From Streptomyces humicola (lineage in GTDB: Bacteria > Actinomycetota > Actinomycetes > Streptomycetales > Streptomycetaceae), in the NCBI RefSeq assembly GCF_024436035.1, contig NZ_JANFNG010000003.1, positions 248,001 through 312,000 on the forward strand: a stretch of 64,000 nt of DNA, written 5' to 3'. Shown piece after piece: positions 1 to 8,112 of this stretch. The notes beneath the pieces are model-generated. The model saw only the letters and a program-made list of their open reading frames with translations, was not told the origin of the DNA and did no database searches. The position numbers and the translations under genes were made by a program. Each line of letters begins with the position of its first letter. Position 1 is the stretch's first letter.

Positions 1-1
1 G

Positions 2-598
2 ATGGTCGACGAGGCGCACAGCATCGGCGTGTTGGGCAGCACGGGCGGCGGTGTGGGCGAGCACTTCGGGGTGGAGCGGGCCACGGTGGACCTGTGGTCG
101 GGGACGCTGTCGAAGTCGCTGGCGGGGTGCGGCGGCTTCGTGGCGGGGACGCGGCGGGTGATCGAGTACCTGAAGTACTCGGTGCCCGGGTTCGTCTACA
201 GCGTCGGCATGACCCCTGCCAACGCGGCGGCGTCGCTGGCCGCGATCCGGGTGATGCGTGAGGAGCCCGAACGGCTGAAGCGCCTGCGCGTCAACTCCGA
301 CCTCTTCCTCTCTCTGGCGCGAGAAGCCGGGATCGACACCGGCGGCAGCGACGGGACACCGGTGATCCCGGCGATCGTGAAGGACTCGGAGAAGGCGGTA
401 CGGCTGGCCGCGGCGCTCTTCGACAGCGGTGTGAGCGTCAATCCGATCCTGTACCCGGCGGTGGCCGAGGATCTGGTGCGGTTGCGGTTCTTCGTCACCA
501 GCGAGCACACGCAGCGACACATCGAGCACAGCGTCGCCTCGCTCGCCGAGCAGTGGCGACTTATTCGGTCGAAGCCGATCCGAACGGGTGCCAGGTGA
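2..598 (+). CDS. Alpha-oxoamine-synthase-like PLP enzyme, C-terminal part
   Basis: This is the 3' end of a gene that begins outside the window. The 198 visible residues match fold-type I PLP enzymes of the 8-amino-7-oxononanoate synthase / 5-aminolevulinate synthase / CqsA group, which condense an amino acid with an acyl thioester. The opening VDEAHSIGVLG carries the PLP-binding Asp-X-X-His, and SGTLSKSLAGCGG carries the Schiff-base Lys at about visible residue 38. The next gene starts within its stop codon (GTGA), so the two are translationally coupled, and coupling to an exporter suggests a specialised metabolite rather than biotin. Substrate is not deducible. It could also be a domain at the end of a longer polyketide-synthase-type protein. 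Confidence 0.85.
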   Translation: MVDEAHSIGVLGSTGGGVGEHFGVERATVDLWSGTLSKSLAGCGGFVAGTRRVIEYLKYSVPGFVYSVGMTPANAAASLAAIRVMREEPERLKRLRVNSDLFLSLAREAGIDTGGSDGTPVIPAIVKDSEKAVRLAAALFDSGVSVNPILYPAVAEDLVRLRFFVTSEHTQRHIEHSVASLAEQWRLIRSKPIRTGAR

Positions 599-2832
599 AT
601 ACTCCCACCGTCTCCTCTGCAGTCTCCGCCGAGCCGTTCGCGGACACCGGGAAGGGCTCCCCCCGTGCCCCCGACGTCGGGTGGCCGGGCCGAGCACCGC
701 TGCCCTTGCGCCGCCCCCGCACGGTCCTCGCGGTTTCCCTGCTCTTCCTGGTGGTCGCCGCGGCCGTCGCCGGCGGCACGCTCAAGGCGTTGAAGGCCGG
801 CGGCTTCGACGACCCCTCCACCGACTCGGCCGCCGCCGCCCAGCTGCTCCGGGAGAAGTTCCCGACCGCGCAGCCCAACCTCTTCGTACTGGTCCGCGAC
901 GACTCAGGTGATGCGGCCGACCCCGCCGCGGTCCGCGTCGGCCGCGCGGTGGTCAAGCAGCTGTCGCACCGCCCGGGGGTCCATCTGGTGGCGTCGTACT
1001 ACCGCACCCCCTCCCCGGCACTGCGTTCGGCGGACGGGTCGGTCGGACTGACCGCGGTGAACGTGGCCGGTGACCAGGACGCAGCGGGCCGGATCGTCGC
1101 AGCGTTGCACACCAGGCTGGCCGGCGGGCATGACGGGGTGCAGGTGCGCTTCGGCGGCATCACTCAGATCAACAATGACCTCAACGACCGCACCGCGCAG
1201 GACCTCACGGTGGCCGAGTCCGTAGCGCTCCCGCTCACCTTGCTGCTTCTGGTGCTGGTCTTCCGCGGTGTCGTGGCGGCACTGCTGCCGACGGCCGTCG
1301 GGGTGGTGGCGATCCTCGGCGCGCTGGCGGTGCTGCGGTGCGTTGCCGCGTTCACCTCGGTATCGGTCTTCTCCACGACCCTGATCACCGCGCTCGGCCT
1401 CGGACTCGCCGTCGACTACAGCCTGTTGATCGTCGCCCGCTACCGGCAGGAGCGGGCCCAGGGCGGGGGCGACCAGGCGGCGTTGCTACGCACCTTGCGC
1501 ACCGCTGGGCGGACGGTGCTGTTCAGCGCCACCATCGTGGCCACCGTGCTGCTCACGCTGGTCATCTTCCGCCTCTACTTCCTCCGCTCGTTCGCCTACG
1601 CGGGCGTGGCCACTGTGGCGATCACGGTACTGGGGGCACTGGGGCCGCTGCCCGCCGCACTGCTGCTGCTCGGGGACCGGGTGGACGCTTGGCGGCTCGG
1701 CCGGCCCCCGACGGTGCGTAGCGCGCCCGAGCAGCGGCTGTGGGGCCGGATCGCGGGTGGCTCAATGCGGCGTCCCGCCCTCTGCGGGCTTGCCGTGGCC
1801 GCCGGTCTGGTGATGCTGGCGCTGCGGCTGGGCCACGCCCAGTTCGGCATCCCCGACGAGCGAGCGCTGCCGAAGAGCGCCGAGAGCCGTCAGGCATCCG
1901 AGGTGCTGCGCAGCGCCTTCCCCGGTAGCCAGGCGAGCGATGCGCTCACCGTTGTCGCGCCTTCGTGGTCGGCGGATCCGGGGGGCACCGCGCTGTCGGC
2001 GTACGCCCGTGCGCTCTCCGGTGTTCCCGGAATCGACCGGGTGGAGAGCGCGGAAGGGGGCTTCGCCGCGGGTCACCCGGCCGGACCGCCCATGCCGGGC
2101 CTGCGCAACGGCAGAGCGATCCGTCTCGATGTGCGCACCCGGGTGGTGCCCTTCTCGGACACGGGCAGCCGTCTTGCCGAACGGGTGCGGGCCGTGCCCG
2201 TCCCGGGCGGGCGGAGGGTTTATGTCGGCGGGCTGGCGGCGCAGTTGAAGGACACCACCTCGTCCCTTGCGAGCGGACTGCCCCTGGCACTCGGCCTGAC
2301 CGTGCTGATCACCCTCGTCCTGCTCCTCCTCGCCACCGGCAGCGTGCTGTTGCCCGTCAAGGCCGTGCTCTTCAACGCACTCGGCCTGACCGGCGTGCTC
2401 GGCGCGATGGTGTGGGTGTTCAACGACGGGCACCTGTCCTGGCTGCTGGGTTTCACTCCGTCACCGCTGGCGCTCACCATGCCGGTTCTACTGGTCTGCG
2501 TCGCCTATGCGCTCTCGATGGACTACGAGGTCTTCCTGCTGTCCCGGATCAAGGAGCGGCACGACGCCGGGGATGACACGGAACATGCGGTTCGGGCCGG
2601 TCTGGGCGAGAGCGGACCGATCATCAGCGCGGCCGCAGGGCTGCTCGCTGTCTCATTCTTCGCCATCGGCCTGTCCGGGGTCTCTCTGGCCAAGTTCTTC
2701 GGCCTCGGCACCGGTATCGCGATCGTCATGGACGCGGTGCTGATCCGCGGTGTGCTCGTGCCCGCTTTCTTCCGGCTGGCCGGCCGGGCCGCGTGGTGGG
2801 CACCTGCCCGTTGGCGACGGACGACGTCGTGA
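595..2832 (+). CDS. MMPL/RND family exporter
   Basis: A 745-residue MMPL-type transporter of the RND superfamily, an inner-membrane proton-driven exporter of lipids or antibiotics (ActII-3-like in actinomycetes). There is one TM segment near residue 45, a large extracytoplasmic loop, a TM bundle with GLGLAVDYSLLIVARYR, a second loop, and a second bundle with YALSMDYEVFLLSRI. The two Asp-Tyr motifs are the proton-relay signatures of the family. GTG at 595 is chosen because it overlaps the preceding stop. An in-frame GTG at 553 would overlap far more. The C-terminus lies just after the last TM segment and there is no extra domain. Coupling to the PLP enzyme suggests export of that pathway's product. 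Confidence 0.9.
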   Translation: MNTPTVSSAVSAEPFADTGKGSPRAPDVGWPGRAPLPLRRPRTVLAVSLLFLVVAAAVAGGTLKALKAGGFDDPSTDSAAAAQLLREKFPTAQPNLFVLVRDDSGDAADPAAVRVGRAVVKQLSHRPGVHLVASYYRTPSPALRSADGSVGLTAVNVAGDQDAAGRIVAALHTRLAGGHDGVQVRFGGITQINNDLNDRTAQDLTVAESVALPLTLLLLVLVFRGVVAALLPTAVGVVAILGALAVLRCVAAFTSVSVFSTTLITALGLGLAVDYSLLIVARYRQERAQGGGDQAALLRTLRTAGRTVLFSATIVATVLLTLVIFRLYFLRSFAYAGVATVAITVLGALGPLPAALLLLGDRVDAWRLGRPPTVRSAPEQRLWGRIAGGSMRRPALCGLAVAAGLVMLALRLGHAQFGIPDERALPKSAESRQASEVLRSAFPGSQASDALTVVAPSWSADPGGTALSAYARALSGVPGIDRVESAEGGFAAGHPAGPPMPGLRNGRAIRLDVRTRVVPFSDTGSRLAERVRAVPVPGGRRVYVGGLAAQLKDTTSSLASGLPLALGLTVLITLVLLLLATGSVLLPVKAVLFNALGLTGVLGAMVWVFNDGHLSWLLGFTPSPLALTMPVLLVCVAYALSMDYEVFLLSRIKERHDAGDDTEHAVRAGLGESGPIISAAAGLLAVSFFAIGLSGVSLAKFFGLGTGIAIVMDAVLIRGVLVPAFFRLAGRAAWWAPARWRRTTS

Positions 2833-2875
2833 GAAGCATGCGGCGGTGCTCGGACGGAGCACAAAAAGACTATCC

Positions 2876-2905
2876 GCATATGTTGTATGCCCCTATTGTG
2901 CACAA
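2876..2905. promoter_or_regulatory. AT-rich palindromic leader of the His-rich protein gene
   Basis: A locally AT-rich stretch in very GC-rich DNA. It contains GCATA-N5-TATGC (2876-2890) and the perfect palindrome TTGTGCACAA (2896-2905), directly before the ribosome binding site GAGGAG (2907-2912) of the next gene. It is likely an operator or promoter, but the regulator is unknown. Confidence 0.35.
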
Positions 2906-2923
2906 CGAGGAGTTGTATCCATC

Positions 2924-3415
2924 GTGAGGAAGTTCATCGCCCACGGGGCCGTAGGCACCGTGCTCTCCGTCGCCGCCCTCGTCCCGCTCGCCGGGGTGTC
3001 GCAGGCGAACACGCCCCTTCAGCAGGGGCCGCGCGCCGTCACGTCACACAGTCAGCGCGCCGGCGGCGACACAGACGGCGCAGACGGCGACGGGGCCGGC
3101 TACGGCAACTACCGCGGCGACCGATCGCGGGCCGGCTACTGGGAGGGCTTCCGCGACGGCTTCGCCCTCGGCGCCCGACGCGATCTCGACGACGACGGCG
3201 GCAAGCACAGAAGATCCGAGTCCTACTGGATCGGCTTCCGCGACGGCTACCGGCTCGGCGAACGCCACAGGCGTCGCCATGAGGAGAAGGGGCGCGAATG
3301 CCGTCGCAGCCGCTTCCACGACGGCTACTACGACGCCGGTTACTGCCATCACCGGCACCACCACCGCCGTCACCACCACAAGAAGAAGTGCCCCTGGGAG
3401 CTTCTGGGGCTGTGA
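2924..3415 (+). CDS. Secreted His-rich protein with GFRDG repeats
   Basis: Not a family I recognise. GTG at 2924 follows GAGGAG by 11 nt and gives a 163-residue protein. It has a clear Sec signal peptide: VRKF, a hydrophobic core, then cleavage near VSQA-NT. The mature part contains three related aromatic/glycine segments: GYWEGFRDGFALGARRD, SYWIGFRDGYRLGERHR and a weaker SRFHDGYYDAGYCHH. It ends in a His/Arg/Lys cluster (HHRHHHRRHHHKKK) that could bind metal ions or anionic polymers. A longer upstream reading frame exists but lacks a better start. The gene is unlikely to belong to the MMPL operon, because about 90 nt with palindromes separate them. Confidence 0.7.
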   Translation: MRKFIAHGAVGTVLSVAALVPLAGVSQANTPLQQGPRAVTSHSQRAGGDTDGADGDGAGYGNYRGDRSRAGYWEGFRDGFALGARRDLDDDGGKHRRSESYWIGFRDGYRLGERHRRRHEEKGRECRRSRFHDGYYDAGYCHHRHHHRRHHHKKKCPWELLGL

Positions 3416-3470
3416 TCCCGGAGCCTGAGCGCTGTCCCGCGCGCAAGCCCGGGTTCGTGCCGCTGAGCCG

Positions 3471-3493
3471 AGCCGTCCCTTCGTGGGGCGGCT
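3471..3493. terminator. Hairpin after His-rich protein gene
   Basis: AGCCGTCCC, loop TTCGT, GGGGCGGCT form a 9-bp stem with one G-U-type mismatch, followed by CGCCTCTTCT. It is a plausible intrinsic terminator about 55 nt after the stop codon. Confidence 0.5.
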
Positions 3494-3770
3494 CGCCTCT
3501 TCTGGGTCAGCTCTCGGAATTGCGGGCGCGGTCCTGCCCCTCGCGCGTTGGGTCTGGTCGGGCGTGGCCGCCCGGCATACGAGGAGGGCCGGCTCGTCCT
3601 GCGCTGCGATGCCACCATCGGCGCCGGAGGCGGTCAAGGTCAGGCTGCGGTAGCGACATCCTGCGGGGGCTCGGTGCGGCCCGGACGATCACCATGTAGG
3701 TGCGCACAGCAGGTGCCGCCCCGCCGACGGCTTCGCCTACGACGGCGGCGCCGATGACGCGCCGACGCTC
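3494..3770. other. Non-coding stretch
   Basis: I find no reading frame here with a credible start, codon bias and recognisable product on either strand. The minus-strand frames are short and Arg/Pro-rich, as expected for shadow frames in GC-rich DNA. Confidence 0.5.
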
Positions 3771-3965
3771 TTACCGATCTTCGTTCTGCTCGGGCTCCGG
3801 CTGCGGAGTCTCTTCCGCGTCGCGCAGCTTCGCGCGCTCGGCGGGGCTTTCCGGGCCCTCTTCGGGCTGCCGCGCCTTCTTTCCCTCCGGGCTCTCCTGG
3901 TCGTGGCGCCGGGCCTTCTCCGTCATCTGGTGGGCCCGCTTCCTGAAGTCCTCAATGCCGGGCAT
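3771..3965 (-). CDS. Small acidic/basic hydrophilic protein
   Basis: A 64-residue charged protein (MPGIEDFRKRAHQMTEKARR at the N-terminus, then Glu/Pro/Lys-rich, ending EPEQNEDR). The ATG at 3965 is preceded on the minus strand by AGGAAGGATCCACCG, a good ribosome binding site. Composition suggests a disordered or helical cytosolic protein, similar in feel to small Streptomyces CsbD-like or stress-type proteins, but I cannot assign a family. It is divergent from the DUF6230-type genes across an AT-rich region. A longer frame through the same DNA is ruled out by the strong internal ribosome binding site. Confidence 0.55.
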   Translation of the reverse strand: MPGIEDFRKRAHQMTEKARRHDQESPEGKKARQPEEGPESPAERAKLRDAEETPQPEPEQNEDR

Positions 3966-4035
3966 CGGTGGATCCTTCCTGGATATCTGCATCCCCGGAT
4001 TCATGGGCTCCCCCCAGCGTGGCACGACGACTCGG

Positions 4036-4090
4036 ATGTCGCATATCGGACGATAACGCATATAGCATAAATATGTCGGATAATCGGGTC
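4036..4090. promoter_or_regulatory. AT-rich divergent promoter region with inverted repeat
   Basis: About 50 bp of unusually AT-rich DNA between the small minus-strand gene and the DUF6230 cluster. It holds CATAT-N7-ATATG (4059-4075), a second GCATAT box (4041-4046), and the related elements GGACGATAAC and GGATAATCGG. It is probably a promoter or operator for one or both divergent genes. Confidence 0.4.
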
Positions 4091-4227
4091 GCTTCCGGTT
4101 GCCGACCGCGCTCCGGCGGGTTGCAATTGATCTGCAGTCCGCGGGCCCCGGATCTCCGAGTGACCGGCGGCCGCAGCCCGCGGCACAGGCGCATCCCCGC
4201 CCCGCCGGACCGGATCGGGAGGCAGCG

Positions 4228-4860
4228 ATGACGATCAGCAATGACACCCCTCGCACGGCTGGGCGCACCCGGTGGAAGAAGCTGGGCATCGTGATGGTGC
4301 CGACCCTGCTGGTCTCGGGCGCAGTCCTGGCGGGTGTCGACGCCGGGATCATTCCCGTGAGCCTCGCGGTCAACGCCCAGAACCTCACCCTCTCCGGGCA
4401 GAGGCTCAAGATCAGCGCCGACCGGCTGCACGGCACGGGCTTCGTCCAGTACGTGGTCGCGGACCACTCCAAGACCGGGTACTTCCCGGAGGCGTACACC
4501 GGTGTCAAGTCTGCCGACCTGTATAACCTGTGCCAGTCGGTCGCCGTCCACGTGCCGCTCCTCGGCCCGGCGACGCTGCGCGTCTCCGCCGGAGGGGGCG
4601 GGCATCCCGCGCACGCCGAGAACCTCGTCGTGCATACCGACGACCTCTCCGGCGACGCCTCGTTCCAGAACCTCACCATCGGCCAGGACGTCTCCACGAT
4701 GCCGGGTCTGTCCAACGTCGCGGCCGGCACCTGGGGGCAGCGCGCCGACGCCGTGACCATCGATCACCTGAAGCAGGCGGCCCCTGCGGTCACCGCCTCG
4801 TCGTTCAAGCTCGCCGGTCTGCATCTGAGCGTCAAGGCGGGCGACAAGTCCTGCTACTGA
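4228..4860 (+). CDS. DUF6230-type envelope protein, copy 1
   Basis: A 210-residue protein resembling the Streptomyces DUF6230 family (sometimes mis-annotated as cholesterol esterase). The N-terminus GRTRWKKLGIVMVPTLL leads into one hydrophobic segment (about residues 18-40) that acts as membrane anchor or signal. The rest is a beta-rich extracytoplasmic domain with two conserved Cys (YNLCQSV and the C-terminal KSCY), likely a disulphide. ATG 4228 follows GGGAGG by 5 nt. It is paralogous to the next gene along its whole length (shared GRTRWK, FPEAYTGVKSADLYNLCQS, IGQDVSTM, SVKAGDKSC). Function is unknown. Clustering with a DUF6114 protein is typical of the family. Confidence 0.75.
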   Translation: MTISNDTPRTAGRTRWKKLGIVMVPTLLVSGAVLAGVDAGIIPVSLAVNAQNLTLSGQRLKISADRLHGTGFVQYVVADHSKTGYFPEAYTGVKSADLYNLCQSVAVHVPLLGPATLRVSAGGGGHPAHAENLVVHTDDLSGDASFQNLTIGQDVSTMPGLSNVAAGTWGQRADAVTIDHLKQAAPAVTASSFKLAGLHLSVKAGDKSCY

Positions 4861-5039
4861 CGGGGTTCCCCCGCTGGGCCGTACGGGTGGAGCTGCCCGC
4901 CCGTCGGAGTGACGCCTCGAAGGCGTGAGTTACCCGTCGGGCCTCCCGGAGTTGGAGGCCATGTACCGCACACCGTGCGATACCGCAAGCGACTCCGGAG
5001 CCGGAGTTCCCGGTCCGCTGTGGCCCGACGGGGAGAGAT

Positions 5040-5675
5040 ATGACGATCTGTACGGACAGCACCCTGTTTTCCGGCCCCGCCGGCCGCACGCGCTGGAAGC
5101 GGCTGGCCGTGGTGATGGTTCCCACCCTCCTCGCCTCGGCGATGGTGTTCGTCGCCGTCGCGCGGGGCGCGCTCGCCGCATCGTTCGGCGTCTCGGCCAA
5201 CTCGTTCATCGTCTCGGGCAAGACCTTCGAGATCGCCGCCAGTGAACTCGACGGCGACGGCTTCGTCCAGTTCGGCGCCGTCTCCGTCGGCAAGTTCGAG
5301 TCCTTCCCCGAGGCGTTCACCGGCATCAGGTCGGCAACCCTCTTCAACCTGTGCCAGTCCGTCGTCCAGCACCTCCCGCTCGTCGGCGAGTACACGCTGA
5401 AGACGACCTCGACCCCCGTGCACGCCGACCGGCTGCTCGTCTGGGCGCACGACCTGCGCGGCGACGCCTTCTTCCGCGACATCAACATCGGCCAGGATGC
5501 GTCAACCGTCCATGGAGTGCCGGGAATTCGCGGCGAACCGGGCGGATTCGCCGAGCAGGCGGACTTCACGCGCGTCAACCATCTGCGGCAGGCGACACGT
5601 GCGATTCACGCGGCCACGTTCACCTTCCCGAACCTGCACCTCTCGGTGAGGAGGGGCGACCACTCCTGCTTCTGA
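5040..5675 (+). CDS. DUF6230-type envelope protein, copy 2
   Basis: A 211-residue paralogue of the preceding gene, with the same plan: GRTRWKRLAVVMVPTLL, one TM segment, then a beta-rich domain with FPEAFTGIRSATLFNLCQS, NIGQDASTV and the C-terminal GDHSCF. ATG 5040 follows GGGGAGAG by 3-4 nt. The tandem arrangement, with about 180 nt between the copies, indicates local duplication followed by clear divergence. It is probably expressed with copy 1 and with the DUF6114 protein that starts 98 nt downstream. Catalytic motifs are absent, so a structural or binding role at the cell surface is more likely than an enzymatic one. That is inference. Confidence 0.75.
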   Translation: MTICTDSTLFSGPAGRTRWKRLAVVMVPTLLASAMVFVAVARGALAASFGVSANSFIVSGKTFEIAASELDGDGFVQFGAVSVGKFESFPEAFTGIRSATLFNLCQSVVQHLPLVGEYTLKTTSTPVHADRLLVWAHDLRGDAFFRDINIGQDASTVHGVPGIRGEPGGFAEQADFTRVNHLRQATRAIHAATFTFPNLHLSVRRGDHSCF

Positions 5676-5773
5676 TCCGCCCGCTGCACCGAACCGGGGA
5701 GCCCGGCACCGCGGCGGCGGGACGCCGCTGCGGTGCCGGGCTCTCAGACAACCACCAACTCGGGGAGTTCGAT

Positions 5774-7855
5774 GTGAGTAGTGCGCCGGTGCGCGCGGGG
5801 GACGAGACGCCGTCCGGCGGTCGGCGTTCCCCTTGGAGGGCGTTCCGGGACTGGCGGCACAGCCGTCCGTTCTGGGCTGGACTGTGGACGCTTCTCGCGG
5901 GCCTGGAGATCCTCTCCATCCCCATTGCACCGCTGCCCCTGATGATCCACGAAGGGGTCGCGGGCGTCGCGGGCGGGCTCATGGGGATCTTCATGATCGT
6001 CCTCGGGCTGAGCATGTGGGCCGCCCCGAACTACCGGGCGTTCGCGGGGATCGCGACCCTGATCCTCGCCATCGCCTCGCTCGTGCTGTCCAACCTCGGC
6101 GGATTCATCATCGGATTCCTGCTCGGCATCATCGGCGGGACGATGGCGATCAGTTGGGTGCCGGACGGTACGCCGGAGCCCCCGCCGATCGTCCCGGACT
6201 GGTCGGGTAGCGGCGGCGGGGACGGTCGCGGGGGAGCGGGCAGCCCGGGAGGCAACGGAGGCGCCGGGGGCAACGGGGGTACGCCGGGCTCCGGCGGCAT
6301 CAGCGGCACGGGCGGACCGGGCGCCGGCGCCTCGGGCGGCGGGTCGGACCGCCCGTCGGGCCCGAGCGTCGCGTACCGCCGCCTCTTCGGCGACCGGCTG
6401 CGGGTCCTCGGGGTGCTGCCCGTCGGGGCGCTGATCGCCGGCGGGCTGCACCCGCTGCCCGATCCCGGATCCCGGCTGCCGCCCGATGCCTACGACCCGC
6501 TCAGCATGCTCAGCGACGTACTGCAGATCGACTCGAAGCACGGTAAGCAACAGGACCACGGCATCTGCTCGTTGCTCGACGGGCTGATGGGCGCGAGCGA
6601 TTCGACATCGCACGGACACGGCACCCACTCGTACGACAGCGACCGCAGCTCCGGCAAATCACCCGACCGTCCGAACCTCTACCAGGTGAGCGTGCATGCC
6701 CCGTTGGGGCTGCACACCTCCGTCCGCCTGCACTTCCCGGGCCAGCGGGACGACCGCGGCGACCACGACGGCGGCTCGCACAGGAGCACCGTGCGCCACC
6801 ACTCCGGAGGCGGACTGCTGCGCGCCGTCTCCGACCTGCTCGGCCTCGACGAAAACTCCAGACATCACGCACACGACGCGACCTCCACGAGCCGGGCCGT
6901 CCACTCCCCGGCGGCGCCGTCGCGCGCCAGCGTACGGGCGCTCACCGCGCCGCAGCACAGCGACGCGAGCCCGCACCATGACGGAAGCGAGCCGGGCAAC
7001 TCCGATCACCAGGACGACAAGGGTGATGAGGGAGGCAAAGGCGATACAAGCGACGCATCGAGTCTGCAGGGCCTGCTCTCCGGCAACTCCCTCACCCCGC
7101 ACCTGCTGCATCTCAAGATCCCCCCGCTCCCGCGCGACGGCGGCATGGACAAGCTGCTGTCGAATCTCCCGCTGCAGTTCACGGCGTCGGGGAAGGCAGA
7201 CCACGACTCGCCCTGGTGCATCCCGTCCCTCAAGTACGACTTCGTCCCCGACGCCCACAAGTTCAGGCCACCGGTCGCCGCCCAGCCGTTCAAGGTGCTC
7301 ACACCGCTGCTCGTCCTGGTCAACCTGACGTTCCACGGCATCACCTCGCTGCCGACCAGCGAGGGCCGTACGAAGGTGCTGGTCTTCACGGCGACTCAGG
7401 TCGACATCGACAGCCTGCGCCAGACCAACCCGCTGCTGCCGCCCGACTGCGGACACGGCGGACCGCGCATTCACTACCCGCGCTTCCGCGGACTCCCCGG
7501 CGTGCGGTTCCCCCTCGACGACGACTCCAGCATCCAAGGCATCAACGGCATCGGCAAGGTCGACCGGCACGCCGACGGACCGTGGAGCGTGTGTCAGGGA
7601 CGAGTGCATACCGACGCCGCGCCCGGCAGCACCACGGTCGGCACCGGTCGGCCCGTCGTGTTGCTGACAAAGGTGCTCAGCGGCAGCCTCCTCGGCCTGC
7701 TCCCGGTCGTCTTCACCCCGAGCATGCCGCCGCCGCTGCCGACCGGGCTCACCCTGCCGATCCCGATCTTCTTCACCAACGTCGTCGCCTACAACCAGTT
7801 CCTGAGCACCGAAAGGCTCACCATTCCCGGGCTGCACCTGTACGTCAGCCCGTGA
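5774..7855 (+). CDS. DUF6114-type membrane protein with long extracytoplasmic tail
   Basis: A 693-residue protein. Residues about 20-140 form a compact four-helix membrane domain (FRDWRHSRPFWAGLWTLLAG, then three hydrophobic segments ending GIIGGTMAISWVP), which matches the DUF6114 pattern. A Gly-rich linker follows (about 155-195), then a long Asp/His/Ser-rich region (about 230-450), then a beta-rich domain (about 510-690). Segments such as LTFHGITSLPTSEGRTKVLVF and LLGLLPVVFTPSMPPPLP are reminiscent of the C-terminal domains of other DUF6114 proteins. GTG 5774 follows CGGGGAG. It is longer than the usual 400-500 residues because of the His/Asp-rich insertion. It is likely a partner of the two DUF6230 proteins. 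Confidence 0.75.
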   Translation: MSSAPVRAGDETPSGGRRSPWRAFRDWRHSRPFWAGLWTLLAGLEILSIPIAPLPLMIHEGVAGVAGGLMGIFMIVLGLSMWAAPNYRAFAGIATLILAIASLVLSNLGGFIIGFLLGIIGGTMAISWVPDGTPEPPPIVPDWSGSGGGDGRGGAGSPGGNGGAGGNGGTPGSGGISGTGGPGAGASGGGSDRPSGPSVAYRRLFGDRLRVLGVLPVGALIAGGLHPLPDPGSRLPPDAYDPLSMLSDVLQIDSKHGKQQDHGICSLLDGLMGASDSTSHGHGTHSYDSDRSSGKSPDRPNLYQVSVHAPLGLHTSVRLHFPGQRDDRGDHDGGSHRSTVRHHSGGGLLRAVSDLLGLDENSRHHAHDATSTSRAVHSPAAPSRASVRALTAPQHSDASPHHDGSEPGNSDHQDDKGDEGGKGDTSDASSLQGLLSGNSLTPHLLHLKIPPLPRDGGMDKLLSNLPLQFTASGKADHDSPWCIPSLKYDFVPDAHKFRPPVAAQPFKVLTPLLVLVNLTFHGITSLPTSEGRTKVLVFTATQVDIDSLRQTNPLLPPDCGHGGPRIHYPRFRGLPGVRFPLDDDSSIQGINGIGKVDRHADGPWSVCQGRVHTDAAPGSTTVGTGRPVVLLTKVLSGSLLGLLPVVFTPSMPPPLPTGLTLPIPIFFTNVVAYNQFLSTERLTIPGLHLYVSP

Positions 7856-8112
7856 GCCGGACCTGATCCGTACCGGAACCTGCGGACATCGAGAGCCACA
7901 GGCACGTCCTAGACTCCTGCGGACGCGGACGGACCATCACCCGCGTCGATGTCGCCGAGACGGGTGTGCTGCATGCCACGATCCCGGCGTGGGTATTCGT
8001 CACCATGCCCGTACCGGCCCCGGCATAGCCGCAACCGGTAGATGCGACCCGTGACCGCCCTGCCGTAGGGGGCAGTCGGGAGCGTAAGCGGAGCCGTTAC
8101 GACCGAGTCAAC
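7856..8112. other. Non-coding stretch before MFS remnant
   Basis: No supported gene. It carries a short hairpin CTGCC-GTAGGG-GGCAG near 8060-8075 and stops in all plus-strand frames. It probably contains the scar left when the 5' half of the downstream MFS gene was lost. Confidence 0.4.

Noticed and set aside
3507-3707. Minus-strand 66-residue frame starting MRTYMVIVRAAPSPRR
   Set aside because: After a plausible first ten residues it becomes Arg/Pro-rich without fold or start signal. I could not support a gene or a remnant.
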